A program made the position numbers and the translations under genes. This document shows positions 50,882-58,393 of a stretch of DNA of 64,000 nt, piece after piece. Source of the stretch: Pseudomonadota bacterium (GTDB lineage: Bacteria; Pseudomonadota; Alphaproteobacteria; Rhodobacterales; Rhodobacteraceae); the NCBI GenBank assembly GCA_020161655.1, contig JAIUPC010000012.1, positions 434,001-498,000 of the forward strand. Direction: 5' to 3'. The notes beneath the pieces are model-generated. The model ran no database searches and was not told where the DNA came from. It worked only from the letters and a program-made list of their open reading frames with translations. The stretch's first letter is position 1, and each line of letters opens with the position of its first letter.

Positions 50882-51956
50882 TCCCCGTTGCCTCGCGGTC
50901 CTGACTGTCAAGAACGAAGGCGCCTTCCTGATCGACTGGCTGGCGCATCACCGCGCCACCGGGTTCACGGATTTCCTCGTCTTTTCAAACGACTGCGCGG
51001 ACGGCACCGATGCGATGCTCGACCGGCTGGCCGCATTGGGCTGGCTCACCCATGTCCGCAACCCCGGCCCCCATCCGAACGGCCCGCAATGGGAGGCGTT
51101 GAAGCGCGCGACGCAGCACCCGGCGCGGGCCGCGGCGGACTGGACGCTGGTTCTCGACATCGACGAATTCGTGAATGTCCACGCCGGGGACGGTACTTTG
51201 TCGGCGCTCTTCGCCGCCCTGCCCGAGGCGACGGCGATCCCGCTGACCTGGCGGCTTTTCGGCAATGCCGGAATCCGCGATTTCGAGGATCACCCGGTGC
51301 CGGAGCAGTTCACCCGCGGCGCCCCCGCCGTCATGCGCTGGCCCTGGCGGGCGGCGCTGTTCAAGACGCTCTTCCGCGACGACGGCAGCTACCGCCGCCT
51401 TGGCGTTCACCGCCCGCAGGGGCCTGACGAGGGGCGTTTGGCGGGACAGCGCTGGTTCGACGGTTCGGGGCGGGAGCTGCCCGATACCTTTCATACGGCC
51501 CGCATCTTTTCCGACTACGGGCGCGACAACTACGGCCTTGTGCAACTGAACCACTACGCGCTCGGCGCGATGGAAAGCTATGTGCTGAAGGCCGACCGCG
51601 GCCGCGCCAACCGCGAGGCCTCGGCCTTCGACCTCTCCTACTGGGTCGAGCGCAACTTTTCGACCGATGAGGACCGGACGATCCTTCGGCTGGAACCGAA
51701 GGTTGCCCCGCTCCGCGCCGGGCTGCGCGCCGATCCGGTACTTGGCCCCCTTCACGACACCGCCGTGCGCTGGCGCCGCGACCGCTTCCTCAAGCTGATG
51801 GAGGAGGAGGCCTATCGCAGCCTGATTGGCCGGCTCATGCTGACGCCTCCGAGCGTTCCACTTCCGGTTGAGCAACAACGATTCCTTGCCCGCTTTGCAC
51901 GCGCACCGCTTTTCCCGCCAAGTCAGGAAACAGACGCGCCGCGCGCATCCGATTGA
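50859..51956 (+). CDS. GT2/GT92-type glycosyltransferase (paralogue of the previous gene)
   Basis: A 365-residue transferase: RCLAVLTVKNEGAFLIDWLAHHRATGFTDFLVFSNDCADGTD at the N-terminus, DIDEF (about 98-102) as the metal site, then LTWRLFGNAGI, FKTLFRD and NHYALGAMESYVLKADRGRAN. These match the C-terminal domain of the preceding gene almost motif by motif, so the two arose by duplication. It overlaps that gene by 23 bp, so they are co-translated. ATG 50859 or 50868 could start it. The specific sugar is unknown. Confidence 0.85.
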   Translation: MKAMPNTDPRCLAVLTVKNEGAFLIDWLAHHRATGFTDFLVFSNDCADGTDAMLDRLAALGWLTHVRNPGPHPNGPQWEALKRATQHPARAAADWTLVLDIDEFVNVHAGDGTLSALFAALPEATAIPLTWRLFGNAGIRDFEDHPVPEQFTRGAPAVMRWPWRAALFKTLFRDDGSYRRLGVHRPQGPDEGRLAGQRWFDGSGRELPDTFHTARIFSDYGRDNYGLVQLNHYALGAMESYVLKADRGRANREASAFDLSYWVERNFSTDEDRTILRLEPKVAPLRAGLRADPVLGPLHDTAVRWRRDRFLKLMEEEAYRSLIGRLMLTPPSVPLPVEQQRFLARFARAPLFPPSQETDAPRASD

Positions 51957-52080
51957 AAAACAACACAGAAACAGTCACTGCGCAAAACGCGACGAAACCG
52001 CGATCCATCCATGCACCGGCTTGCGCGCCCGCGCCCTGCCCGCGCAGTATGCACACGGGAAGGGTACGGGTGTCGGGGGC

Positions 52081-53043
52081 ATGCAACGTGAAATGACGGA
52101 GGCAACCGGCCGTGTGCCGGCGGTCGATGGCGACTGGTTCGCCAGGATAGAGGAGATCGGCGAAGAGGCCGGCTACTTCCAACGGCTCGGGCCGCACCAT
52201 TCTGTATTGTTCCTTGATGAAGCGCCTATCCTCCTCGTCACTTTCGAAACCGTCCAGTCGATCCGCCAGACCCAGCCGGGGCAACTGCCGGTCGGCTACC
52301 AGATCGCCAAGGGCCGCGGCTGGTCGCATCTTTGCCTGATCGCCGACGGCGACACCTGGTACCGCGACAAGGCCGTCTATGCCTATTTCGACCGCCTCGT
52401 CGATGACGCCTTCTTCGAGGATTTCGATCAGGTCGTGTTCTACGGGGCCGGCATGGCGGGCTATGCGGCAGCGGCGTTTTCGGTCGCGGCGCCCGGCGCC
52501 ACGGTGATCGCCGTCCAGCCGCAGGCAACGCTTGATCCCACGATTGCCGGTTGGGACCCGCGCTGGCCCGAGATGCGGCGGATCTCCTTCACCGACCGCT
52601 ACGGCTATGCCCCCGACATGATCGAGGGCGCGGGCCAGGTCTTCGTGATCTTTGATCCCGAACTGGTGCTTGACGCCATGCACGCAGCCCTTTTCACCAA
52701 GCCATTCGTCACCCTCCTGCCCTGCCGCCATCTTGGCCGCGACATCGGCGCAGCGCTGGACGAGATGCACATCCTGCAATCGATGCTCGCCGCCGCCTGC
52801 TCCGGCGCCTTCGACGCGCATATGTTCGCGATCTTCTACCGTGCGCGGCGCAACTACCGGCCCTATCTGCGCGGGCTTCTCACCCATCTTGACCGCGACG
52901 GGCGCGCCTTCCTCGCGGCCCTGCTCTGCCGCAACGTGATGGGCCGGATGGAGGCGCCGAAGATGAAGGCACGGCTTGAACAGCTTGAGAATGATCTGAA
53001 GATCATGGGGCAGTCGCTGCCCTCGCCGCGCACAGAGCGATAG
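52081..53043 (+). CDS. Alpha/beta-hydrolase-like protein with the nucleophile Ser replaced by Gly
   Basis: A 320-residue protein homologous to the C-terminal domain of the 46198-47589 product: GWSHLCLIADGDTWYRD, VVFYGAGMAGYAAAAFSVAAPGATVIAVQPQATLDP, GQVFVIFDPELVLDA and LDEMHILQSMLAAACSG. In the elbow YGAGMAGYAA the position of the nucleophile serine is Gly124, so it is probably not a hydrolase and may bind a ligand or partner. ATG 52081 is chosen; the longer frame has a poor N-terminus. It ends the plus-strand arm, after two glycosyltransferases. Confidence 0.72.
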   Translation: MQREMTEATGRVPAVDGDWFARIEEIGEEAGYFQRLGPHHSVLFLDEAPILLVTFETVQSIRQTQPGQLPVGYQIAKGRGWSHLCLIADGDTWYRDKAVYAYFDRLVDDAFFEDFDQVVFYGAGMAGYAAAAFSVAAPGATVIAVQPQATLDPTIAGWDPRWPEMRRISFTDRYGYAPDMIEGAGQVFVIFDPELVLDAMHAALFTKPFVTLLPCRHLGRDIGAALDEMHILQSMLAAACSGAFDAHMFAIFYRARRNYRPYLRGLLTHLDRDGRAFLAALLCRNVMGRMEAPKMKARLEQLENDLKIMGQSLPSPRTER

Positions 53044-53050
53044 CCGCCCG

Positions 53051-53356
53051 TCAGCAGCGGTAGGCGACTGCGTGCACCTCATAGACATCCGCACCGGGGG
53101 CGACGGCGTCGAAGATGATGGCGTTGGCGCCAGCGTCCCGCGCATCCGACATCACCTTGTTGCGGGCATAGCGCAGGCCCTGCCCGGCCAGGGGACCGTA
53201 GACCCCCGGCGTCATGCGGAAATCGCTGACATAGCTGCAACTTGCGGCCTCGGCAGAGGAAATCTCGCGCACCCCGCCGACCCCGGTGAAACCGGGATCC
53301 GAGGTGCAAGCGCCCAACGCCAGAAGCCCCGCCGTAACCAAGCTTGACCGTTTCAT
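53051..53356 (-). CDS. Small outer-membrane lipoprotein
   Basis: A 101-residue exported lipoprotein. The signal peptide MKRSSLVTAGLLALGAC ends in a lipobox LGAC with the lipidated Cys17. The mature part, SYVSDFRMTPGVYGPLAGQGLRYARNKVMSDARDAGANAIIFDAV, resembles DUF4156/RcsF-like small lipoproteins, with an N-terminal Cys after the linker and a C-terminal Cys that could form a disulfide. It is convergent with the alpha/beta-hydrolase-like gene across 7 bp and follows the DUF2189 gene on the same strand. Confidence 0.8.
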   Translation of the reverse strand: MKRSSLVTAGLLALGACTSDPGFTGVGGVREISSAEAASCSYVSDFRMTPGVYGPLAGQGLRYARNKVMSDARDAGANAIIFDAVAPGADVYEVHAVAYRC

Positions 53357-53407
53357 TCCCTGCTCCCGCTGCCTCGCGGGGGGAAGTCTGGGGCAGGCCC
53401 GGACAGG

Positions 53408-54292
53408 TTACAAGCCCGGCTTGGCCGGTTCGTCCCGGAAGGCGACGGCCCGCCGATAGAGGTGCCAGGTGGCATGGCCGAGGATTGGCAGCACCACGGC
53501 AAGGCCGAGAAGGAAGGGCGCCGCGCCAACCGCCATGGAGACGGCGACGATCAGCCCCCAAAGCCCCACCGTCACAGGATTTTCCCGCGTGACGCGGAGC
53601 GAGGTCATCACCGCCATCGGCAGCCCGACCGGCCGGTCAAGGAGCAGCGGAAAGGAGACGACCGTCGCCGCCAGCACGACGGCGGCGAAGATGAAGCCGA
53701 CTGGCATCCCGATCAGGATCATCGCCCAGCCCGCCTCGGTCCCGAAAAGCGCGCCGAGGAAGGACATGACCGAGGTTGGCATGTCGGGGCCAAGCGTCGC
53801 GGCGTAGATCCACTGCGCCACTACGATCCACATGAAGAAGATCATGAAAAGTGCTGCGGCCAGCACCAGCATCACCGCGATGCGCGGCGAACCGAGCACC
53901 CGGAAGGCATCGCCCCAGCCGGCCTTCAGACCCACCTCGCGCCTCCGGCTCATCTCGTAAAGCCCGATGGCGGCGGCGGGACCAAGAAGGAGGAAACCCG
54001 ACAGGAGCGGAAAGATCAGCGGCAGTGAATTGGCATGGAACGCCGCCCAGATCAGCGCCAGCCCGATCACCGGGTAGAGGAGGCAGGCCGCGATCACATC
54101 CGTCCGCAGCGCCGCGAAATCGGCGACGCCAAGGCGCAAGGCGTCCATGATGTCTTCCAGCCCGATCCGCTGGACGATGGGTTCGGCGGATGTCCGTCCC
54201 CCAAGCTCCCGCGCGACCTCTGCCACGTCATGCCCCGCGACCCCGAGGGCCTGTGCGCCCCAGGACAAGGGATTGCCGATTGTATTGGCCAT
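53408..54292 (-). CDS. DUF2189 family integral membrane protein
   Basis: A 294-residue polytopic membrane protein of the DUF2189 family. A soluble start (NTIGNPLSWGAQALGVAGHDVAEVARELGG) is followed by IGLEDIMDALRLGVADFAALRTDVIAACLLYPVIGLALIWAAF and about six membrane segments. It ends WHLYRRAVAFRDEPAKPG. Members often lie near cytochrome oxidase or respiration genes, but no such gene is here. The function is unknown. ATG 54292 gives a normal start; an upstream M at 54361 extends it with no conserved residues. Confidence 0.83.
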   Translation of the reverse strand: MANTIGNPLSWGAQALGVAGHDVAEVARELGGRTSAEPIVQRIGLEDIMDALRLGVADFAALRTDVIAACLLYPVIGLALIWAAFHANSLPLIFPLLSGFLLLGPAAAIGLYEMSRRREVGLKAGWGDAFRVLGSPRIAVMLVLAAALFMIFFMWIVVAQWIYAATLGPDMPTSVMSFLGALFGTEAGWAMILIGMPVGFIFAAVVLAATVVSFPLLLDRPVGLPMAVMTSLRVTRENPVTVGLWGLIVAVSMAVGAAPFLLGLAVVLPILGHATWHLYRRAVAFRDEPAKPGL

Positions 54293-54442
54293 GGTTTCTC
54301 TCTCCCGCTCTGCCATGTGGCGGTGCGGCCGGTTTCGGGACCCGGACCCTGATCGGGTCACGGGGGTTAACCGGACGACACCGACAGGGTAAGTCTATCA
54401 CGACCTTGGGCTTTTTGCGCGCAAATCTCTGCGACGGGGGCG

Positions 54443-54850
54443 TCAGTCCGGCGATGTCCGGTCGAAAGCGGGATCGACCGGCACCTGAAGCGCTGTCGCC
54501 AGGGCATTGGTCTGATGCGCCAGCGCGATCACCGCCAGAAGCTCGCCATGCTGGGCATCCGTCATGCCCTTGGCGCGGGCGGCGGCGGTATGGGAATGGA
54601 CGCAGTAGCTGCAGCCGTTGGTGGCCGAGACGGCGACATAGATCAGCTCCTTCGTCAGGGGATCGAGCGCGCCGGGCGCCATCACCGACTTCACCCTGTC
54701 CCAGACCGCCGCAAGTAGCGCGGGATCGGCGGCGAGCGCCCGCCAGAAGTTGTTGACGAAGTCGGTCTGCCTTGTGGCGCGGATGTCGTCGAAGACGGCG
54801 CGGGCCTCCGCCCCCGCCGCCTCGTCGCTAAAGGTCGGAACCGTCGCCAT
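54443..54850 (-). CDS. AhpD/carboxymuconolactone decarboxylase-like protein
   Basis: A small helical protein of 135 residues with the CxxC motif TNGCSYCVHSHTAAARAKG (about 77-95), the redox or proton-relay motif of the AhpD/CMD superfamily. ELIYVAVSATNGC and a long C-terminal helix ALAHQTNALATALQ are typical. It may be a peroxidase-type alkylhydroperoxidase or a decarboxylase-like enzyme. Its start overlaps the stop of the Tat-exported cyclase gene by 1 bp (TGATG), so the two are coupled; the AhpD-like protein itself has no signal peptide. Confidence 0.87.
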   Translation of the reverse strand: MATVPTFSDEAAGAEARAVFDDIRATRQTDFVNNFWRALAADPALLAAVWDRVKSVMAPGALDPLTKELIYVAVSATNGCSYCVHSHTAAARAKGMTDAQHGELLAVIALAHQTNALATALQVPVDPAFDRTSPD

Positions 54851-55665
54851 CAGATCACGGCCATCACGCGGGCCGGGCCGCCGGTGCCCCTGGCGTGTTT
54901 CGGCGCGCCGATGAAGATCGTCGCACCCTTGGCCGGCAGCTTGTCGAGGTTGGCGAGATTCTCGATCCCGAACCGCCCGCCGGGCAGCCATGAGAAATGC
55001 ACCGCAAAATCGGCCGAATTGCCGGGATCGAGCGACAGCGTGTCAACGCCGATCGAGCCTGCGCCAAGTTCGGCGAGGTAATCCGTCGCCTCCTTGGAAA
55101 AGCCGGGGAAGGCGAGCTTGCCATCGGCCGTGTTGCGGAACGTCGGATCGCCGAGTTTCGCCGCCCAGCCGGAGTTCATCGCCACGCAGGCGCCCGCCGG
55201 AATCGCGCCATTCGCGGAAATCCAGGCGTCGATGTCATCCTTCATCACCATCGCATTGGCGTCGTCCTTGGCCTTCGCGGTCAGGTCGAGCACGCAGAGC
55301 GGCACCATCAGGTTCTCGACCGGCAGATCGGCGACCGAGGTGCCGTCCTTGGTGAAATGCAGGGGCGCGTCGATATGGGTGCCGGTGTGTTCGTAGATCG
55401 TCAGCTTCCAGAGCTGGTAGCCGTTCTTGTCGAAATTCACCGCTTCCTCATAGGCAATGCCCGGTGTCCCGTCGAAAGTCGGAAAGGTCTCGTCATAGGT
55501 ATGGGTAAGGTCGATGACTGTGCCTGCGGACTGCGCCAGGGCCTGACGCGCCGGCAAGAGCCCCGCCCCTGTGGCGGCAAGCCCGACAAGGGCTGCGCCG
55601 CGGAAAAGGTCGCGGCGCGAGAGCATGGACTTGCGGACATCTGCGATAAGGCAGGCTTGACACAT
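54850..55665 (-). CDS. Tat-exported cyclase-family hydrolase (kynurenine formamidase-like fold)
   Basis: A 271-residue periplasmic protein. It has a twin-arginine signal SRRDLFRGAALVGLAATGAGL (about 15-35, ending ARQALA) followed by a cyclase-family domain: VIDLTHTYDETFPTF, KLTIYEHTGTHIDAPLHF with the metal-binding HxGTHxDxP-H, and LCVLDLTAKAKDD. The fold is that of metal-dependent formamidases and cyclic-amide or cyclic-ester hydrolases. The substrate is unknown. ATG 55665 is supported by the Tat signal starting ten residues later. It precedes the AhpD-like gene with a 1-bp overlap and is divergent from pyrC. Confidence 0.87.
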   Translation of the reverse strand: MCQACLIADVRKSMLSRRDLFRGAALVGLAATGAGLLPARQALAQSAGTVIDLTHTYDETFPTFDGTPGIAYEEAVNFDKNGYQLWKLTIYEHTGTHIDAPLHFTKDGTSVADLPVENLMVPLCVLDLTAKAKDDANAMVMKDDIDAWISANGAIPAGACVAMNSGWAAKLGDPTFRNTADGKLAFPGFSKEATDYLAELGAGSIGVDTLSLDPGNSADFAVHFSWLPGGRFGIENLANLDKLPAKGATIFIGAPKHARGTGGPARVMAVI

Positions 55666-55825
55666 GGCTTTCCCTCCGATGGCTGGACCAAGCGCGATCC
55701 GAAGGGCCGCAAATGCACCACCGGAGACGCGAACGCCCCGACGATAGCCCCGGTCGGGCGTGCGGGCCAAGGATTCGTGCGGGCCAGGGATGGCGCGGCG
55801 CGGCGCGCGGGTGTAGGCCAAGGCG

Positions 55826-56869
55826 ATGAGCCAGACCCTGACCCTCCGCCGCCCCGACGACTGGCACCTGCATCTGCGCGACGGTGCGATGCTGGAAGCC
55901 GTCCTGCCCGAAAGCGCCCGCCATTTCGGCCGCGCGATCATCATGCCGAACCTCGTGCCGCCGGTCGTGACCGGCGCCGATGCCCGCGCCTACCGCACGC
56001 GGATCATGGAAGCGATGCCGACGGGCGCGTGCTTCACGCCCCTGATGACGCTTTATCTGACCGAGGATACCGATCCTGCGGATGTCGCCGCCGCCCATCG
56101 GGCGGGCCTCATCTCGGCGGTGAAGCTTTACCCCGCCGGGGCAACGACCAATTCGCATTCCGGGGTACGCGACTTCGACAAGGTACGCGGGGTTCTGGAA
56201 AAGATGGCCGAGATCGGCCTGACGCTTTGCGTCCACGGCGAGGTGACCGACCCCGCCGTCGATATCTTCGACCGAGAGGCGGTGTTCATCGACCGCGTCC
56301 TTGACCCGGTCAGGCGGAAGACGCCCGGCCTGCGCGTGGTGATGGAACATGTGACGACAAGCGAGGGCATCGCCTATGCCCGCGCCGGCGGCGACGATCT
56401 GGCGGCCACGATCACCACCCATCACCTCGTCATCAACCGCAACCACATCCTCGCCGGCGGCATCCGGCCGCATTACTACTGCCTGCCCGTCGCCAAGCGC
56501 GAGACCCACCGGCTGGCGCTGCGCGAGGCGGCGACGAGCGGCGAGGCGCGGTTCTTCCTTGGCACCGATTCCGCGCCGCATCCCGATCACCTGAAGGAAC
56601 ACCCCTGCGGCTGCGCCGGCTGCTTCACCGCGACGAATACGATGTCGATCCTCGCCCATGTCTTCGAGGAGGAAGGCGCCCTTGATCGGCTGGAACGCTT
56701 TGCCTCGCTGAACGGCGCTGCGTTCTACGGGCTTCCCCCTGCGGAGACGACCGTGACGCTGGAGAAGCGGGCGGAGCCTTGCGCCTATCCGGCCAAGATC
56801 GAGACCGGGGCCGGCACGGTCACGGTCTTTGACCCCGGGTTCCCGCTTTACTGGGCTTTCAAAGACTGA
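55826..56869 (+). CDS. pyrC: Dihydroorotase (PyrC, class II)
   Basis: Closes carbamoyl-aspartate to dihydroorotate in pyrimidine synthesis. The 347-residue protein has the metal ligands DWHLHLRDG (about 11-19), the carboxylated lysine in [17 protein letters not shown] (about 96-112), VHGEV, EHVTT and the catalytic Asp in [11 protein letters not shown] (about 246). It resembles E. coli PyrC. It starts the pyrC - small membrane protein - pyrE - dnaB run and ends just before repeat copy G. Confidence 0.96.
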   Translation: MSQTLTLRRPDDWHLHLRDGAMLEAVLPESARHFGRAIIMPNLVPPVVTGADARAYRTRIMEAMPTGACFTPLMTLYLTEDTDPADVAAAHRAGLISAVKLYPAGATTNSHSGVRDFDKVRGVLEKMAEIGLTLCVHGEVTDPAVDIFDREAVFIDRVLDPVRRKTPGLRVVMEHVTTSEGIAYARAGGDDLAATITTHHLVINRNHILAGGIRPHYYCLPVAKRETHRLALREAATSGEARFFLGTDSAPHPDHLKEHPCGCAGCFTATNTMSILAHVFEEEGALDRLERFASLNGAAFYGLPPAETTVTLEKRAEPCAYPAKIETGAGTVTVFDPGFPLYWAFKD

Positions 56870-56910
56870 CGGCGACCTTTCCGGCGACCGGCGCGAATGG
56901 TCGCATGGCG

Positions 56911-56945
56911 GGACGCTCCGCGGGGAGTATTTTAAGGCAGAAAGT
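56911..56945 (-). repeat. Intergenic repeat, copy G (TTTCTGCC variant)
   Basis: On the minus strand it reads TTTCTGCCTT, then AAAATACTCCCCGCGGAG. It lies 42 bp upstream of the small membrane protein gene, between pyrC and that gene, and is closest to copy A. Confidence 0.5.
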
Positions 56946-56986
56946 GGCAGGGGCGCGCGCTCTTCTACGGCAAAGGGAGAAGGCCG

Positions 56987-57454
56987 ATGGCGGAGAACAC
57001 ATTCGGGTCGCGGCTGAAGGCACTTCTCCTTGCCCTCCTCAACGCGACGCTGCTTCTGGCGCTGCTTCTCGTCATCGGCCTCTGGCTGCTTCTTGGCCGG
57101 GCGCAGGATTTCGTCGCCGACACGGCGGCGATGGCGGCCTCTGCCGCAGGCGCAGAGCTGTGGGAGAAGGCCGGGGCGCAGATTGCCGGGCTGGGGTCGG
57201 CGGCGGAAGGGATCAAGGGGATCGAGGCGCGGATCGACGGGGCGATGACCAAGGTCGTCGCCGGCGACAGCGCGGCGGCGACCGAGCTTCAGGGCCTTCG
57301 AAGCGATGTCCAGGGCCTCAACGCCACCATCGGTTCTGCCCGTGATACGCTGGTCAGCTTCAGGTCGGATACCTCGGGGTCGCTCATAGAAGTGCTCCGC
57401 GCGTTTCTCACCGACCTCGCGGCGCGGCTTGACCCTGCGCCGGCGGCGTCCTGA
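56987..57454 (+). CDS. Small membrane-anchored helical protein of unknown function
   Basis: A 155-residue protein inserted between pyrC and pyrE. A hydrophobic segment (about 11-37, [25 protein letters not shown]) is followed by a long predicted helix (about 40-150) with [38 protein letters not shown] and [23 protein letters not shown]. No family is recognised. It starts after repeat copy G with AAGGGAGAAGG as a ribosome-binding site, and may be expressed with the pyrimidine genes. Confidence 0.7.
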   Translation: MAENTFGSRLKALLLALLNATLLLALLLVIGLWLLLGRAQDFVADTAAMAASAAGAELWEKAGAQIAGLGSAAEGIKGIEARIDGAMTKVVAGDSAAATELQGLRSDVQGLNATIGSARDTLVSFRSDTSGSLIEVLRAFLTDLAARLDPAPAAS

Positions 57455-57527
57455 GCCGCCCCGTCGGGGCTTCAAACCAGCGCGGTTTCCGGCTATGCCG
57501 CCCGCGAACCCTTGCCGGAGACCCCCG

Positions 57528-58208
57528 ATGATCCCGAGTTCCTTCCCGCCGAAAGCGGAAATCGCCCGCCTGACGGCGCGGATGCTGCTTGAGATCAAGG
57601 CCGTGCATTTCAATGCCGCCGAGCCATTGACGCTCGCCTCCGGCCTGCCCTCGCCGACCTATATCGACTGCCGGAAGCTCATCTCCTATCCGCGCATCCG
57701 TTCGACGCTGATGGATTTCCTTGCCGTCACCGTGATGCGCGAGGCGGGCTTCGAGGCTTTCGACAACATTGCCGGCGGCGAGACGGCGGGCATCCCCTTC
57801 GCCGCGATGGTGGCGGAGCGTCTGGCGTTGCCGATGACTTACGTGCGCAAGAAGCCCAAGGGCTACGGCCGCAATGCCCGGATCGAAGGCGTGATGACCG
57901 AGGGCCAGCGCGTGTTGCTGGTGGAGGATCTGACCACCGATGGCGGATCGAAGCTCTCCTTCGTCGATGCGATCCGCGAGACGGGGGCAACCTGCGGCCA
58001 TACCGCCGTGATCTTCTATTACGGGATCTTCCCCGAGACGATCGAGACGCTCGCCAAGCACGGTGTCGCGCTCCATTCCCTCTGCACCTGGTGGGACGTT
58101 CTCGCCGAGGCGCGCGAATCGGGCGCCTTCGATGCGGCGACCCTGAACGAGGTCGAGGCGTTTCTGACGAGCCCCCGCCCCTGGCAGGAAGCGCGCCAGA
58201 AAGGCTGA
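57528..58208 (+). CDS. pyrE: Orotate phosphoribosyltransferase
   Basis: Adds phosphoribosyl to orotate in pyrimidine synthesis, giving OMP. The 226-residue protein has the PRPP-binding motif [16 protein letters not shown] (about 125-140), the catalytic loop [17 protein letters not shown] (about 105-121), and the N-terminal [19 protein letters not shown] 57528 is chosen; upstream starts extend through the previous gene's end. It lies 74 bp after the small membrane protein gene, so pyrC and pyrE are separated by that gene. Confidence 0.96.
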   Translation: MIPSSFPPKAEIARLTARMLLEIKAVHFNAAEPLTLASGLPSPTYIDCRKLISYPRIRSTLMDFLAVTVMREAGFEAFDNIAGGETAGIPFAAMVAERLALPMTYVRKKPKGYGRNARIEGVMTEGQRVLLVEDLTTDGGSKLSFVDAIRETGATCGHTAVIFYYGIFPETIETLAKHGVALHSLCTWWDVLAEARESGAFDAATLNEVEAFLTSPRPWQEARQKG

Positions 58209-58307
58209 GGGGATGACCCGGCGGAAGCTGGCCGGCGCCGCCTGCCGCGCCGCGTCGACATGTTGACAGGCCAGCACCCGATGCCGCAGGATGTTGTGGT
58301 TCCGATC

Positions 58308-58327
58308 TTATCCACCGGCCATCCACA
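58308..58327 (+). promoter_or_regulatory. DnaA-box-like sites upstream of dnaB
   Basis: TTATCCACC (58308-58316, eight of nine with the DnaA-box consensus TTATCCACA) and, 11 bp on, CCATCCACA (58319-58327, seven of nine). The pair lies about 70-85 bp before the dnaB start in a 185-bp gap. Confidence 0.3.
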
Positions 58328-58393
58328 GGAATATACAGTTTGCGCGGCAAGGCCGGATCGCGCATATCCCTTCGCCAAGAACGGGGGACAGTG

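Noticed and set aside
55493-57613. 706-codon minus-strand frame opposite pyrC and pyrE
   Set aside because: It crosses two well-supported enzyme genes and an unrelated small gene; no motif on the minus strand.
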